A stretch of DNA of 64,000 bases from Corynebacterium meitnerae (GTDB taxonomy: Bacteria > Actinomycetota > Actinomycetes > Mycobacteriales > Mycobacteriaceae): the NCBI RefSeq assembly GCF_027570075.1, contig NZ_JAKMUS010000013.1:1-64000 (forward strand). The letters are read 5' to 3'. Position 1 is the stretch's first letter. Each line of letters opens with the position of its first letter. Both the position numbers and the translations under genes were made by a program. Below are positions 9,394 through 18,550 of the stretch, one piece after another. The notes beneath the pieces are model-generated. The model was not told the DNA's origin. It saw only the letters and a program-made list of their open reading frames with translations, and searched no databases.

Positions 9394-9885
9394 TTAGGAG
9401 AAAGACTCCACACCGGTGGAGCCATAACCACCCGCGCCACGCTCCGTCTCATCTAGGTCATCCACCTCGACGAAATCCGGCAACTCCACGCGCTGCACAA
9501 CCAGCTGGGCAATGCGCATGCCACGAGTGACCTCAAAAGGAGTGTCACGGTCAGTGTTGAGCAAGCAGACCTTGATCTCCCCACGGTAATCCGCATCAAT
9601 CGTGCCAGGCGTGTTCACGATGGTCACACCATGTTTTGCTGCCAAGCCCGAACGGGGATGCACCAATCCGACAGTGCCCAACGGCAATGCCAAAGCGATA
9701 CCCGTGCCCACGAGTTTGCGCTCACCAGGAGCAATAGTCAGGTCCTCCGTGGCGTGCAGGTCCACTCCCGCATCACCGCGGTGTGCGCGCTGCGGAAGCG
9801 GCAAATCGGGGTCGAGTCGCTTCAGAGGAATCGGACCAATGCTGCCCATACTGCTCAATCCAGAATTATTCGTCGTTTCTGTCAC
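9394..9885 (-). CDS. dut: dUTP diphosphatase (dUTPase)
   Basis: A 163-residue enzyme that hydrolyses dUTP to dUMP and PPi, keeping uracil out of DNA and feeding thymidylate synthesis. The trimeric dUTPase motifs are present: GDAGVDLHA (motif 1), [11 protein letters not shown] (motif 2), [13 protein letters not shown] (motif 3), the motif 4 region [12 protein letters not shown], and the C-terminal P-loop-like [10 protein letters not shown] (motif 5). GTG 9885 follows a TAGTGT hexamer by seven bases; an in-frame GTG at 9894 lies inside that promoter and is unlikely to be used. Confidence 0.95.
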   Translation of the reverse strand: MTETTNNSGLSSMGSIGPIPLKRLDPDLPLPQRAHRGDAGVDLHATEDLTIAPGERKLVGTGIALALPLGTVGLVHPRSGLAAKHGVTIVNTPGTIDADYRGEIKVCLLNTDRDTPFEVTRGMRIAQLVVQRVELPDFVEVDDLDETERGAGGYGSTGVESFS

Positions 9886-9892
9886 GGGCCCC

Positions 9893-9898
9893 ACACTA
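9893..9898 (-). promoter_or_regulatory. -10 hexamer TAGTGT for leaderless dut
   Basis: Read on the minus strand, TAGTGT is followed by seven bases and then GTG 9885. No ribosome site is visible. Confidence 0.5.
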
Positions 9899-9990
9899 CG
9901 TCACACACGATCACCGGCGCGCGAGTGCGCAAGGAATCACAGCCGCAGTGGACACTTCCCCCGCATACTCGCTTTTGGGGCTGCGGTGCC

Positions 9991-9996
9991 TAACAT
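9991..9996 (+). promoter_or_regulatory. -10 hexamer TAACAT for the DUF3093 gene
   Basis: TAACAT is followed by seven bases and then GTG 10004. An ATG at 9995 overlaps this hexamer, which argues for the GTG. Confidence 0.5.
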
Positions 9997-10003
9997 GGAA
10001 GCC

Positions 10004-10555
10004 GTGACGAAGAACAACGAGATCGCCAATGCACCAACCGCCCCGTCGCCCACTGCTAACGCAAGTACCGTGCTGTACTCCGAGCGCCAATGGGTTCCGG
10101 TGTGGTGGTGGATCCCCGCTGCCGCTTTTGCAGCGCTCATGGGCTTTCAGATGGGACATAACCGTTCCACGGTGTATTTCGTTGTCACATTCGTGGTTGT
10201 CGGCGCGCTTCTTGCGTGGTACCTCACCTACTTGTCCTCAACAGTGGTGAAGGTGGAACAAGATGCGGATGGCACGCGATGGCTCGTTGTCGGTGATGCG
10301 AACTTGCCAGATACTGTGGTCTCCCGCTCCCTCGCCGTCCCCAAGACCGCGAAACAGAATGCCCTCGGCCGCCAACTTGATCCGGCTGCTTATTTGGTGC
10401 ACCACGCGTGGGTGAAGGAACTCGCATTGTTTGTTCTTGATGATCCGGAGGACCCCACCCCGTACTGGCTGATCTCCACCAAGAACCCGGAAGCGCTACT
10501 GCGCGCGTTCGTTCCGGAGCAGGCCGACGCGGCTGTAGAGCCGCTCGGCAAGTAA
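10004..10555 (+). CDS. DUF3093 domain-containing membrane protein
   Basis: A protein of 183 residues (186 if ATG 9995 is used) with two adjacent transmembrane segments (about 30-50 and 55-78) followed by a soluble C-terminal domain. The family is actinobacterial and of unknown function. Conserved-looking stretches are YSERQWVPVWWW before the first helix and the soluble-domain region KNPEALLRAF near the end. It is divergent from dut and convergent with the DUF4193 gene, an arrangement also seen in other corynebacteria. GTG 10004 is chosen from the -10 spacing. Confidence 0.75.
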   Translation: MTKNNEIANAPTAPSPTANASTVLYSERQWVPVWWWIPAAAFAALMGFQMGHNRSTVYFVVTFVVVGALLAWYLTYLSSTVVKVEQDADGTRWLVVGDANLPDTVVSRSLAVPKTAKQNALGRQLDPAAYLVHHAWVKELALFVLDDPEDPTPYWLISTKNPEALLRAFVPEQADAAVEPLGK

Positions 10556-10562
10556 CCCCCTT

Positions 10563-10585
10563 AAAAAGCGACGAGTATCTACTCG
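10563..10585 (-). terminator. Probable terminator of the DUF4193 gene
   Basis: On the minus strand CGAGT (10585-10581) pairs with ACTCG (10576-10572) around a four-base loop. A run of five T (10567-10563) follows after a short gap. The hairpin overlaps the stop codon region of the DUF4193 gene. Confidence 0.45.
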
Positions 10586-10872
10586 CAGTCCAGGCAGATC
10601 TTGGCGCCGTTGTCCTCGGTGTGGCCAAGACGGCTGTTCTTCTGCACGAGGAAGCACGAAGAACACGTGAACTCATTGTCCTGCTTCGGCACGACAGACA
10701 CATTGAGTTCTTCGCCGGTGAGGTCCACCGTCGGCGGATCAAATGCGTCCACCACTTCGCCGTCATCATCCATGCTGCTGCCAGCAGCCTCGGCAGCCTT
10801 CAGCCCCTCGAGCGAGTCCGTCTCAATCTCGTCATCGAGGCGCCGGCGGGGAGCATCATAATCAGTGGCCAC
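10579..10872 (-). CDS. DUF4193 domain-containing protein
   Basis: A 97-residue acidic protein of an actinobacterial family of unknown function. The C-terminus has two CxxC pairs (CSSC and CLDC) about 20 residues apart, which fits a small zinc ribbon. The N-terminal half is acidic and probably flexible (VATDYDAPRRRLDDEIE). GTG 10872 has AGGAG eight bases upstream; the open frame upstream of it is basic and lacks family similarity. Confidence 0.85.
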   Translation of the reverse strand: MATDYDAPRRRLDDEIETDSLEGLKAAEAAGSSMDDDGEVVDAFDPPTVDLTGEELNVSVVPKQDNEFTCSSCFLVQKNSRLGHTEDNGAKICLDCE

Positions 10873-11114
10873 TGAAGCGTCTCCTTCTGATACTTTTCTG
10901 TGCCCTGCACGACCGCCTACGAGTGTGGGTAATTGGTCGGTGCGATGGCCTTCTTTGCGTACTTTCGACGCGATACTAAAGCACGTTTGCCTGTATGTCA
11001 TGTTTCCCGCCCACAGGGCACTTTCGGCGTGTCGCGCACGGGGGTAGACACTCGAATGAATACGCACATTCGAGGAGCTTTTGGCAGCTTATGAGACACC
11101 TTGTATTGGGCGCT

Positions 11115-11142
11115 TACAATGCTAGAGTTGGTGACACGTCAC
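11115..11142 (+). promoter_or_regulatory. Promoter and palindrome before the NADPH-binding protein gene
   Basis: A -10-like TACAAT (11115-11120) is followed by the 12-bp inverted repeat GTGAC-AC-GTCAC (11131-11142), placed at or just past the expected transcription start. The palindrome is a candidate operator. The rest of the 289-base gap (10873-11161) shows nothing else I recognise. Confidence 0.45.
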
Positions 11143-11161
11143 ATAAGGAGAGGGTAGAGGA

Positions 11162-11776
11162 ATGCACATCGGAATCCTGGGAGCGGGCAAGCTTGGCACC
11201 GTTCTAGGCAGGCACGCCGTTGCAGCAGGACATGAGACGACACTTGCCGGCTCCGGCGCTTCCGACACTCTCAGCTTGATCGTGGGCGCCCTTGTTCCCG
11301 GCGCGCGGACGAGCACCGCGCGTGAGGTTGCGGAGACAGCTGATGTTGTGTTCCTCGCGCTCCCCCTCCGCAATTTCCGCCAGCTGCCCGATGATGCGCT
11401 GGCCGGGAAGCTTGTGGTTGACACCATGAATTACTGGTGGGAAACGGATGGCCATCATCCAGAGTTGGCGGAGGCTAATTCTTCACGGCTCGTCCAGGAG
11501 CATCTGCCCCAATCACGAGTGGTGAAAGCTTTCAACCACATGGGCTACCACGATCTGGACGAAGGCCCGGGCACAGGCAAGGCCATCGCGGTGGCCGGAG
11601 ACCACCCGGAAGACGTGGCCCAGGTTTCAGCGCTCGTGCAGGACTTTGGTTTTGACGCAGTACCACTAGCTTCCCTCGATGCCGGCGTGGCACTGCAGCC
11701 CGGTCAGCCGGCTTTTGGCGCCAATGTGGACGCCGCGACGTTACGCACACTGATTGATGAGAAGGAGTTGACATGA
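11162..11776 (+). CDS. NADPH-dependent F420 reductase-like Rossmann protein
   Basis: A 204-residue protein of the family that includes F420H2:NADP oxidoreductase and other NAD(P)-binding proteins. The N-terminal dinucleotide motif is [23 protein letters not shown] marks strand 4 and VVDTMNYWW the following loop. Corynebacteria are not known to make F420, so a reductase acting on another cofactor or substrate is likelier. The ATG is preceded by AAGGAG. The gene overlaps the next by ATGA, so it probably works with the flavin oxidoreductase downstream. Confidence 0.8.
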   Translation: MHIGILGAGKLGTVLGRHAVAAGHETTLAGSGASDTLSLIVGALVPGARTSTAREVAETADVVFLALPLRNFRQLPDDALAGKLVVDTMNYWWETDGHHPELAEANSSRLVQEHLPQSRVVKAFNHMGYHDLDEGPGTGKAIAVAGDHPEDVAQVSALVQDFGFDAVPLASLDAGVALQPGQPAFGANVDAATLRTLIDEKELT

Positions 11777-12822
11777 CCACGTTGGACCCAGCAGACATTG
11801 AGTTCGGTCTCGATACATTTGGGGATATCCCCCGTAAGGAAGATGGCACGCTCTTCACTCACGCGGAAGCCATCCGTGCAACGTTGTACGAGGCCGTGCT
11901 TGCCGACGAGATCGGGGTAGACACCTTCACCGTCGGCGAACACCACCGCCCGGACTACGCCATCTCTTCCCCTCCGACGATGTTGGCTGGCATCGCCACC
12001 GCAACGAAGCGCATGAAGTTGGCTTCCGGCGTGACTGTCTTGTCCTCGGACGATCCAGTCCGCGTGTTTCAGCAGTTTGCCACCCTTGATGCGCTGTCGA
12101 ATGGTCGCGCGGAAGTCATCCTTGGACGTGGCTCTTTCACTGAGTCGTTCCCACTGTTTGGTTACAAGCTGGAGGACTACAACCGCTTGTTTGAGGAGAA
12201 GCTCAACCTATGGGCGGAACTCGTGCAGGAACACCCCGTGACATGGTCCGGTGACACCCGCCCGGCCCTGGTGAACGCCGATGTCTACCCCAAGACCGAA
12301 AACGGCCTGACCACCTGGGTGGGCGTGGGTGGGTCACCGGAGTCAGTCATCCGCACAGCGCGCTATGGCTTCCGCCTCATGCTGGCGATCATCGGTGGCG
12401 CACCCGTGCGGTTCAAACCGTACGTGGACCTGTATAAGCAGGCCACAGAACAGCTTGGCACCACGGCCCACCCCGTGGGTGTGCACTCCCCTGGCTTCGT
12501 GGCAGACAGTGATGAGGAAGCGAAGGAACTCATCTTCGAGGAATACGCCGCTTCCCAACACCGCATTGGTGTTACACGTGGATGGCCACCGCTGACCCGC
12601 AACAGGTTCGAAGCAGAGATCAACCACGGTGCACTTACCGTGGGCTCCCCAGAAACCGTGGCCCGAAAGATCGCCAACACCGTTCGCGCGCTCGATCTTG
12701 GGCGTTACGACATGGTGTATTCCACCGTCGGCCAGATCCCGCACGCTGCCCGTATGCGATCCGTCGAGCTGTACGGCACCAAGGTCATTCCGATGGTGCG
12801 CGATATCCTCGCTGAGAGTTAG
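11773..12822 (+). CDS. LLM-class flavin-dependent oxidoreductase
   Basis: A 349-residue member of the luciferase-like monooxygenase superfamily (TIM barrel). Landmarks are [17 protein letters not shown] (the usual GEHH motif), [18 protein letters not shown] and [19 protein letters not shown]. Members use reduced FMN or F420. The substrate is unknown. Translational coupling (ATGA) to the NAD(P)-binding gene suggests the upstream protein may supply reducing equivalents, but this is inference. Confidence 0.85.
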   Translation: MTTLDPADIEFGLDTFGDIPRKEDGTLFTHAEAIRATLYEAVLADEIGVDTFTVGEHHRPDYAISSPPTMLAGIATATKRMKLASGVTVLSSDDPVRVFQQFATLDALSNGRAEVILGRGSFTESFPLFGYKLEDYNRLFEEKLNLWAELVQEHPVTWSGDTRPALVNADVYPKTENGLTTWVGVGGSPESVIRTARYGFRLMLAIIGGAPVRFKPYVDLYKQATEQLGTTAHPVGVHSPGFVADSDEEAKELIFEEYAASQHRIGVTRGWPPLTRNRFEAEINHGALTVGSPETVARKIANTVRALDLGRYDMVYSTVGQIPHAARMRSVELYGTKVIPMVRDILAES

Positions 12823-12832
12823 CCCTGAAGAC

Positions 12833-12857
12833 GCGCCGTGGGCCCGGGTTGCGGCGC
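12833..12857. terminator. Possible terminator hairpin between convergent genes
   Basis: GCGCCG (12833-12838) pairs with CGGCGC (12852-12857). It lies in the 55-base gap between the convergent flavin oxidoreductase and suhB genes. There is no T-run, so the call is tentative. Confidence 0.3.
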
Positions 12858-12877
12858 GACATCCATTCCACTCAGAG

Positions 12878-13765
12878 CTACGTGAGTGGCTCAGCTGCCC
12901 CAGCGCCTACCAATAATTCGCGGAATTCTTCCCACACACCCGGCGCGGCAGCGGCAGTCAACCCGCCATCCTTGCCGGAGGCGCTAAGACCTGGGTGGTG
13001 GACATGCGCGCCAGCTTCGGACGCAATGAGCGCACCGGCGGCGTAGTCCCACGGGTGGATGCCGTGCTCGTAGTAGGCATTGACCGTGCCTTCGGCCAAT
13101 GCACACAGGTCAAGCGCAGCGGAACCCATACGGCGGATATCACGCACCTGTGGGAGAAGCTTTGTGATGATGTCGGCCTGCTGCGCACGCCACTGGGGTG
13201 TATAGGAGAAGCCAGTAGCCACGAGCGCGTGGCCGATACTGTCGTGCCCCTGGGGTGAGCATGCCAGCCTGTCCCATCCGTCATCGGTTTCAACAAACGC
13301 CCCCTGCCCGGCACGCGCTACATACGTCCGCCCGGTGGCCACATTGATCACTACAGCCGCCAGAATCTGCTCACCAGCGGCAGCGGCAATGGAGATGGCG
13401 TATTGGGGAATCCCGTAGAGGAAGTTCACTGTGCCGTCGATGGGGTCAACGACCCAGCGGATACCGGACTGTGAATCAAGAGCGGTGCCTTCTTCCCCGA
13501 GAATTCCGTCGGCAGGCCGCAAGGCAGCGAGTGTACGGGTGATGTAGTCCTCTGACTCTTTGTCCACCACCGTCACCGGATCCACATCAGAAGACTTGGT
13601 CTCGGCCGTGCTCGCCAGTGCGCCTGACGCGACAAGTTCGGCACGCCGGGTACGCACCAGCTCAGCTGCGCCACGGGCTGCTTCCAGTGCGACGGTAAGT
13701 AACTCACGAGTGTCGTGTTCAACATTCGCCGAAGTGTTATTCATGCAATCTTCTATCCCAATCAT
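12878..13765 (-). CDS. suhB: Inositol monophosphatase family protein (SuhB-like)
   Basis: A 295-residue Mg-dependent phosphatase of the IMPase family. Metal-site motifs are present: VDPIDGTVNFLYG (central motif) and IHPWDYAAGALIASEAGA near the C-terminus, with GEEGTAL as the upstream acidic motif. The likely substrate is inositol-1-phosphate for phosphatidylinositol and mycothiol synthesis; histidinol phosphate or other sugar phosphates are alternatives. ATG 13765 follows a TAAGGT hexamer by eight bases; ATG 13744 is also possible (288 residues) but has no clear ribosome site. It is divergent from ppgK. Confidence 0.85.
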   Translation of the reverse strand: MIGIEDCMNNTSANVEHDTRELLTVALEAARGAAELVRTRRAELVASGALASTAETKSSDVDPVTVVDKESEDYITRTLAALRPADGILGEEGTALDSQSGIRWVVDPIDGTVNFLYGIPQYAISIAAAAGEQILAAVVINVATGRTYVARAGQGAFVETDDGWDRLACSPQGHDSIGHALVATGFSYTPQWRAQQADIITKLLPQVRDIRRMGSAALDLCALAEGTVNAYYEHGIHPWDYAAGALIASEAGAHVHHPGLSASGKDGGLTAAAAPGVWEEFRELLVGAGAAEPLT

Positions 13766-13773
13766 CGTGCTCA

Positions 13774-13779
13774 ACCTTA
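13774..13779 (-). promoter_or_regulatory. -10 hexamer TAAGGT for suhB
   Basis: Read on the minus strand, TAAGGT is followed by eight bases and then ATG 13765. It is back-to-back with the ppgK promoter. Confidence 0.35.
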
Positions 13780-13794
13780 GGTGAGATTGATAGG

Positions 13795-13800
13795 TAAACT
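13795..13800 (+). promoter_or_regulatory. -10 hexamer TAAACT for leaderless ppgK
   Basis: TAAACT is followed by eight bases and then ATG 13809, with no ribosome site. Confidence 0.45.
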
Positions 13801-13808
13801 CTGCCGGT

Positions 13809-14585
13809 ATGGATAACGGGAATCTCCCAAAGCACGGGAACTACGGCTGCGGCATCGATATCGGTGGCTCTGGTGTCAAAGGCGCCATCGTGGACATGGA
13901 CACCGGCGAGTTTGTCACTGACCGCATCAAGATTGAGACCCCGCAGCCAGCCACCCCTGAGGCAGTTGCGGAAACAGTCGCGCACATTGTCCAGGAACTG
14001 GGCTGGGATGGTCGGGTAGGTATCTGCATGCCCACCGTGATCAAGGATCAAGTTGCGCACCTTGCTGCGAATATTGATGACTCATGGGTTGGCACAAACG
14101 TGCACGAGCTGTTCTCCCAGCACCTCCCGGGGCGCAAAATCGCAGTGCTTAACGACGCGGATGCGGCTGGCCTTGCCGAAGTTGCCTTTGGTGATGAGGC
14201 TGCACGAACGGGCGCCACTTTGTTCCTTACCTTTGGCACCGGCATTGGTTCCGCGTTCATCACGGACGGTGTGCTGTTTCCCAACACGGAGCTGGGCCAC
14301 ATGTACGTCGGCAAGAAAGAAGCTGAACACCAGGCTTCCTCGGCTGTGCGTGACCGCGAGGAACTCAGCTACAAGCAGTGGGCAAAGCGCGTGGATAAGG
14401 TGCTCAAGGAATACGAACGCCTTTTCAATCCCAGCTTTTTCGTCGTGGGTGGCGGAATCTCCCGCAAAGCCGACAAGTGGGTCCCCTACCTCACCGTTGA
14501 CACACCGGTTATCCCCGCCCAACTTCGAAACCGTGCGGGTATTGTCGGTGCGGCAATGGCGGTGGCAAAGGATGTCACCCCGTAG
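13809..14585 (+). CDS. ppgK: Polyphosphate glucokinase
   Basis: A 258-residue ROK-family kinase that phosphorylates glucose to glucose-6-phosphate with polyphosphate (or ATP). The phosphate-binding motif is [16 protein letters not shown] near the N-terminus. The second motif is [14 protein letters not shown], and [17 protein letters not shown] holds the catalytic aspartate. Length matches actinobacterial PpgK. It lies directly upstream of sigA, as in C. glutamicum, and offers a PTS-independent route for glucose entry into glycolysis. Confidence 0.93.
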   Translation: MDNGNLPKHGNYGCGIDIGGSGVKGAIVDMDTGEFVTDRIKIETPQPATPEAVAETVAHIVQELGWDGRVGICMPTVIKDQVAHLAANIDDSWVGTNVHELFSQHLPGRKIAVLNDADAAGLAEVAFGDEAARTGATLFLTFGTGIGSAFITDGVLFPNTELGHMYVGKKEAEHQASSAVRDREELSYKQWAKRVDKVLKEYERLFNPSFFVVGGGISRKADKWVPYLTVDTPVIPAQLRNRAGIVGAAMAVAKDVTP

Positions 14586-14751
14586 CGCGAAACCAACACA
14601 TCGCGCTAAACCCTGAAAGAAAAACCACAAAACAGTGGCGAAGCCCTGCTGTACGTGCATATGCTGTACGGTTGTCCTTTGACCACTGGTCCTCCTGCCC
14701 ACTTCGAAGAGGTGGCAGAATAGACTTCAACATCTTTGGTTGTTGGACCAC

Positions 14752-14800
14752 CCCCACGGGGCAGAACCCCCGCCAGCGTAAATACGCGTACCGTGGGGGC
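14752..14800 (+). promoter_or_regulatory. Structured leader of sigA mRNA
   Basis: A perfect nine-base inverted repeat, CCCCCACGG (14752-14760) and CCGTGGGGG (14792-14800), encloses a second hairpin GCGTA (14777-14781) / TACGC (14784-14788). The structure ends 43 bases before the sigA GTG. A -10-like TAGACT lies upstream at 14722-14727. It could be a leader RNA fold affecting expression or stability of sigA. Confidence 0.45.
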
Positions 14801-14843
14801 AGACAACACCCGTAAGCAGTGATGAGTGCACGAAAGGTCGTAC

Positions 14844-16445
14844 GTGGCAGCTAGCACACCTTCCAGCAAGAAGAGTCCTGAATCCGCCGACGCAACCGGC
14901 GCTACCCAGGCATCCGGTGACACCGGAGCGGCTTCTTCTGCGCGCGCAACCGCCAAGAAAACTGCGAAGAAGACCGCTAAGAAGACAGCGAAGAAAGCAG
15001 TAAAGAAGACTGCTAAAAAGACGACGAAGAAAGCAGTTAAGAAGACTGCTAAAAAGACGGCGAAGAAAACTGCGCGGAAGACGGCAGCGAAAAAGACCGT
15101 GCGCAAGTCTGCTGCCAAGAAGACGGTGAAGAAGACCGCTGCCGCACAGGCTGCTCAGGCAGATGAACTCGAAGACGAGCTCGATGTCGATGAGGCAGAT
15201 GATGCGGATGACGTCGAAGATGATTTGATCGACGATGACATGGACGGCGACCTGGACGAGGACTTCGATCCGGAGCTCGATGACGAAGAGGACCTCGACG
15301 ATGAGGATGACGTCGCCGATGATGAGGAGGACGAGGAAGAGGATGACTCTGAATTCGTCCCTGAACTCGGCCAGGAAAGCGCTGCTGGTGAGTCCGCACC
15401 GGCTGGCAGTGATGACGATGAGGATGACGGAAATTCAGCACCGTCCGTCTGGGACATCGAGGAATCTGCTGCCCTGCGCCAGGCACGTAAGGATGCACAG
15501 CTTACCGCTTCCGCTGACTCGGTCCGTGCGTACCTCAAGCAGATCGGTAAGGTCGCCCTGCTCGACGCTGAGCAGGAGGTCTCCCTGGCTAAGCGCATCG
15601 AGGCCGGCTTGTACGCCCAGTACCGTCTGGATGAGATGCAGCGTGCCGCTGATGAGGGCGATAAGGACGCCAAGCTCACCCCTGCTGTGAAGCGCGACCT
15701 GCGTGCAGTGGCCCGTGATGGCCGCAAGGCAAAGAACCACCTGCTGGAAGCAAACCTGCGTCTCGTGGTGTCCCTAGCTAAGCGCTACACAGGCCGTGGC
15801 ATGGCGTTCTTGGACCTGATCCAGGAAGGCAACCTTGGTTTGATCCGCGCGGTGGAGAAGTTCGACTACTCCAAGGGCTACAAGTTCTCCACGTACGCAA
15901 CGTGGTGGATCCGCCAGGCAATTACCCGCGCGATGGCTGACCAGGCCCGCACCATTCGTATTCCGGTGCACATGGTCGAGGTCATCAACAAGCTCGGCCG
16001 CATCCAGCGTGAGCTGCTGCAGGATCTCGGCCGTGAGCCGACGCCGCAGGAGCTGGCGAAGGAAATGGATATCACTGAGGAGAAGGTCCTCGAGATCCAG
16101 CAGTACGCCCGTGAGCCGATTTCCTTGGATCAGACCATTGGTGATGAGGGCGACAGCCAGCTCGGTGACTTCATTGAGGACTCTGAGGCAGTCGTCGCCG
16201 TCGACGCTGTGTCGTTCACCCTCCTGCAGGATCAGCTGCAGGACGTGCTGCATACGCTGTCCGAGCGTGAGGCGGGCGTTGTGCGTCTGCGCTTCGGCCT
16301 GACCGACGGCATGCCGCGCACGCTCGATGAGATCGGCCAGGTTTACGGCGTGACCCGTGAGCGCATCCGCCAGATTGAGTCGAAGACGATGTCGAAGCTG
16401 CGCCACCCGTCGCGCTCGCAGGTCCTGCGCGATTACCTGGACTAG
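14844..16445 (+). CDS. sigA: RNA polymerase primary sigma factor SigA
   Basis: A 533-residue housekeeping sigma factor. Residues about 35-105 form a lysine/alanine/threonine-rich tail with repeated KKTAKK units, followed by a long Asp/Glu-rich stretch (about 110-205). Region 1.2 begins at [21 protein letters not shown]. Region 2 has [20 protein letters not shown] and the -10-reading [20 protein letters not shown]. Region 4.2 ends with the helix-turn-helix ([20 protein letters not shown]). GTG 14844 has GAAAGG six bases upstream; the frame stays open for six more codons. Together with the neighbouring group 2 factor SigB it sets bulk promoter choice. Confidence 0.96.
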   Translation: MAASTPSSKKSPESADATGATQASGDTGAASSARATAKKTAKKTAKKTAKKAVKKTAKKTTKKAVKKTAKKTAKKTARKTAAKKTVRKSAAKKTVKKTAAAQAAQADELEDELDVDEADDADDVEDDLIDDDMDGDLDEDFDPELDDEEDLDDEDDVADDEEDEEEDDSEFVPELGQESAAGESAPAGSDDDEDDGNSAPSVWDIEESAALRQARKDAQLTASADSVRAYLKQIGKVALLDAEQEVSLAKRIEAGLYAQYRLDEMQRAADEGDKDAKLTPAVKRDLRAVARDGRKAKNHLLEANLRLVVSLAKRYTGRGMAFLDLIQEGNLGLIRAVEKFDYSKGYKFSTYATWWIRQAITRAMADQARTIRIPVHMVEVINKLGRIQRELLQDLGREPTPQELAKEMDITEEKVLEIQQYAREPISLDQTIGDEGDSQLGDFIEDSEAVVAVDAVSFTLLQDQLQDVLHTLSEREAGVVRLRFGLTDGMPRTLDEIGQVYGVTRERIRQIESKTMSKLRHPSRSQVLRDYLD

Positions 16446-16466
16446 ATCGCTCTAGTTCCCCCTCCG

Positions 16467-16503
16467 ACTCCCCGGTGCCGCTTTGAATTTCGGCCCGGGG
16501 AGT
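16467..16503. terminator. Bidirectional terminator between sigA and the helicase gene
   Basis: ACTCCCCGG (16467-16475) plus GCCG (16477-16480) pairs with CGGC (16491-16494) plus CCGGGGAGT (16495-16503), with an A/T-rich loop. It sits exactly between the convergent genes and would stop transcription from both sides, although the T-runs are poor. Confidence 0.6.
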
Positions 16504-18242
16504 TACCAATCTCGCAGGTATGCGATGCGCTCGCGGAGTTGTTCCGCGGTGCACAGTGCGGTGGGTGGCCCGCCGCACGCCTTACGCACCTCGGTATGAA
16601 TCGCGCCGTGTGGGCGTCCGGTGCGCGATGCAACGATAGAAACGCGGGTATTCAGTTCCTGTCGCAGGGCCGGAATGTCCTCTGACGCGACACCGCTCGA
16701 CGGCTTTTCGCTTATCGACGCTCCCCCGACCCCATGCCTCTCCGCAGCCTCCTGCGCTGCCTTTTGTTGCGCCTTCTCCTCGGCTTCACGGGCATCGAGC
16801 TGATCCGCCTGACGCTTACGCAACAGAGTTTTCACTTGCTCCGCATCAAGCAGACCTGGCAGACCAAGGAAATCTTGTTCTTCGTCCGTGCCGGCGAGGG
16901 TGGGCGTGCCGTAGGTGGAGCCATCGAAGATGAGGGAATCTAGCTCAGCGGAAGCGCCGATGGACTCGTAGCTGGGTGTCTCATCTGGTTCGGTCTGCTG
17001 ACGATTAGCCTGTTCCAGTAGTTCATCAGACCAGCCCTGTTCACGGTGGGGTTTGCCCAAAACGTGGTCGCGAGAGACCTCCATGTCCTCCGCCAAACGC
17101 AAGAGCACGGGGACAGAGGGAAGGAAGATCGACGCTGACTCACCTGGCATGCGGGAACGCACAAAACGACCAATAGCCTGCGCAAAGAACAGCGGTGTGG
17201 ACGCCGAGGTGGCGTACACACCCACCGCGAGGCGGGGAACGTCCACGCCTTCGGACACCATGCGCACCGCAACCATCCATTCATCCTGGGAAGCGGAGAA
17301 TTCGTCGATGCGTTTGGAAGACCCTGGTTCGTCGGAAAGCACCACGGTGACTGGCGTGGAGCTGATATTTTTCAAAATCTTTGCGTACGCACGCGCGGTG
17401 GTGGTGTCTGTAGCGATCACGAGCCCACCCGCATCCGGCATATTCATGCGGATTTTCTGCAAGCGTGTGTGCGCGGCTTGAAGCACTGCGGCGATCCAAT
17501 CGCCCTTTGGATCCAGCGCGGTCTTCCAGGCACGGGCTGTTTGCGCCGCATCGAGCGGCTCCCCAAGACGAGCTGAGTACTCCTCACCGGCAGAATCCCG
17601 CCACTGCGCCTCACCGCTGTAGGCAAGGAAGACGACGGGGCGGACAACACCATCCTTGAGCGCCTCGGCATAGCCGTAGGTGTAATCCGCGCGGGAAACC
17701 AGATGCCCTTCACCATCCTCGGTGTAAGTGACAAACGGGATCTGCGAATCATCAGAACGAAAAGGCGTACCTGTCAGCGCAAGTCGATGCTCAACATCGT
17801 TATAGGCCTCACGCACACCATCGCCCCAGCTCTTTGCATCGCCGGCGTGGTGGATCTCATCCAAAATCACCAACGTCCGCCGGGCACTCGCCACCGCATG
17901 GTGTTTGAACGGGTGCATGCCCACCTGCGCGTAGGTCACCACTACCCCGTCGTAGGCAGGATTGACCGCAGAAGAATTACTAAACGCCGGGTCGAGCGAT
18001 AAGCCGAAACGCGCTGCCGCCTGCGACCACTGCACTTTGAGGTGCTCAGTGGGCACAACAACGATGATGCGCTCCACGGTTTTCTCCGCGTGCAGCATGC
18101 TGGCAAGCGTCAACGCAAAAGTGGTCTTACCTGCGCCTGGCGTAGCCACGGCAAGGAAATCCTTGGGCTTGTGCGCAAAGAACTGGTCAAGGGCCTCCTG
18201 CTGCCAGAGACGAAGAGTCGGCCCCGTGGCGGCGTGGGTCAC
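16503..18242 (-). CDS. DEAD/DEAH-box superfamily II helicase
   Basis: A 579-residue helicase. Motif I is AVATPGAGKTTFAL, motif II is the DEIHH variant (LVILDEIHHAGDAKSWG), motif III is LTGTPFRSDD, and motifs V/VI are MVSEGVDVPRL and QAIGRFVRSR. This pattern resembles UvsW/type III restriction-like duplex translocases rather than RNA DEAD-box proteins. The C-terminal 170 residues are helical and charged (KRQADQLDAREAEEKAQQK), of unknown role. The start overlaps the DUF3039 stop by four bases. An 11-mer GCTTATCGACG copy lies at 16710. The biological substrate is unknown. Confidence 0.85.
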   Translation of the reverse strand: MTHAATGPTLRLWQQEALDQFFAHKPKDFLAVATPGAGKTTFALTLASMLHAEKTVERIIVVVPTEHLKVQWSQAAARFGLSLDPAFSNSSAVNPAYDGVVVTYAQVGMHPFKHHAVASARRTLVILDEIHHAGDAKSWGDGVREAYNDVEHRLALTGTPFRSDDSQIPFVTYTEDGEGHLVSRADYTYGYAEALKDGVVRPVVFLAYSGEAQWRDSAGEEYSARLGEPLDAAQTARAWKTALDPKGDWIAAVLQAAHTRLQKIRMNMPDAGGLVIATDTTTARAYAKILKNISSTPVTVVLSDEPGSSKRIDEFSASQDEWMVAVRMVSEGVDVPRLAVGVYATSASTPLFFAQAIGRFVRSRMPGESASIFLPSVPVLLRLAEDMEVSRDHVLGKPHREQGWSDELLEQANRQQTEPDETPSYESIGASAELDSLIFDGSTYGTPTLAGTDEEQDFLGLPGLLDAEQVKTLLRKRQADQLDAREAEEKAQQKAAQEAAERHGVGGASISEKPSSGVASEDIPALRQELNTRVSIVASRTGRPHGAIHTEVRKACGGPPTALCTAEQLRERIAYLRDW

Positions 18243-18493
18243 TTCCTGCGCAGCCCCTTAAAAATCCGCTCGCAGTCTGGGCACACGGGCGAACCTGGCT
18301 TCGCCTGTTTACGCACGGGGAACGTCTCCCCACACAGGGCGACAACCATAGCGCCGGAGACAGCGGAGTTGACGATCTGGTCTTTCTTTACGTAGTGGAA
18401 AAACTTCGGAGTGTCGTTGTCCTGCGAGGTGTCTTCGCGGACATCGGGCCGTTCGATCGTTTTCGTGGTTGTCTGAGTCACAGAGACCATCAT
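18239..18493 (-). CDS. DUF3039 domain-containing small protein
   Basis: An 84-residue protein of an actinobacterial family of unknown function. The core FHYVKKDQIVNSAVSG and the cysteines at LCGETF and CPDCERIFKG could form a small metal site. It precedes the helicase gene with a four-base overlap, so the two are likely co-translated, and the protein may be a partner of the helicase (inference). A TACCAT hexamer lies 11 bases before the ATG, implying a very short leader. Confidence 0.8.
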   Translation of the reverse strand: MMVSVTQTTTKTIERPDVREDTSQDNDTPKFFHYVKKDQIVNSAVSGAMVVALCGETFPVRKQAKPGSPVCPDCERIFKGLRRK

Positions 18494-18536
18494 GCCTCAT
18501 TCACATGGTAAGTCGCATAAGCCATGGGCAGCGGTC

Positions 18537-18542
18537 TACCCT
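18537..18542 (+). promoter_or_regulatory. -10 hexamer TACCCT for the DUF3099 gene
   Basis: TACCCT is followed by eight bases and then ATG 18551, suggesting a leaderless message. Confidence 0.45.
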
Positions 18543-18550
18543 TGTGGGTT

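Noticed and set aside
13776..13785. TTAGGT sequence resembling a DtxR box between suhB and ppgK
   Set aside because: Only the left half matches; the right half of the palindrome is absent. The TTAGGT at 36882 and before hemQ (3102) were rejected for the same reason.
14950..15140. Repetitive AAGAAGAC-type tract that might be a CRISPR or microsatellite
   Set aside because: It is in frame within sigA and encodes the Lys/Ala/Thr repeats; there are no unique spacers.
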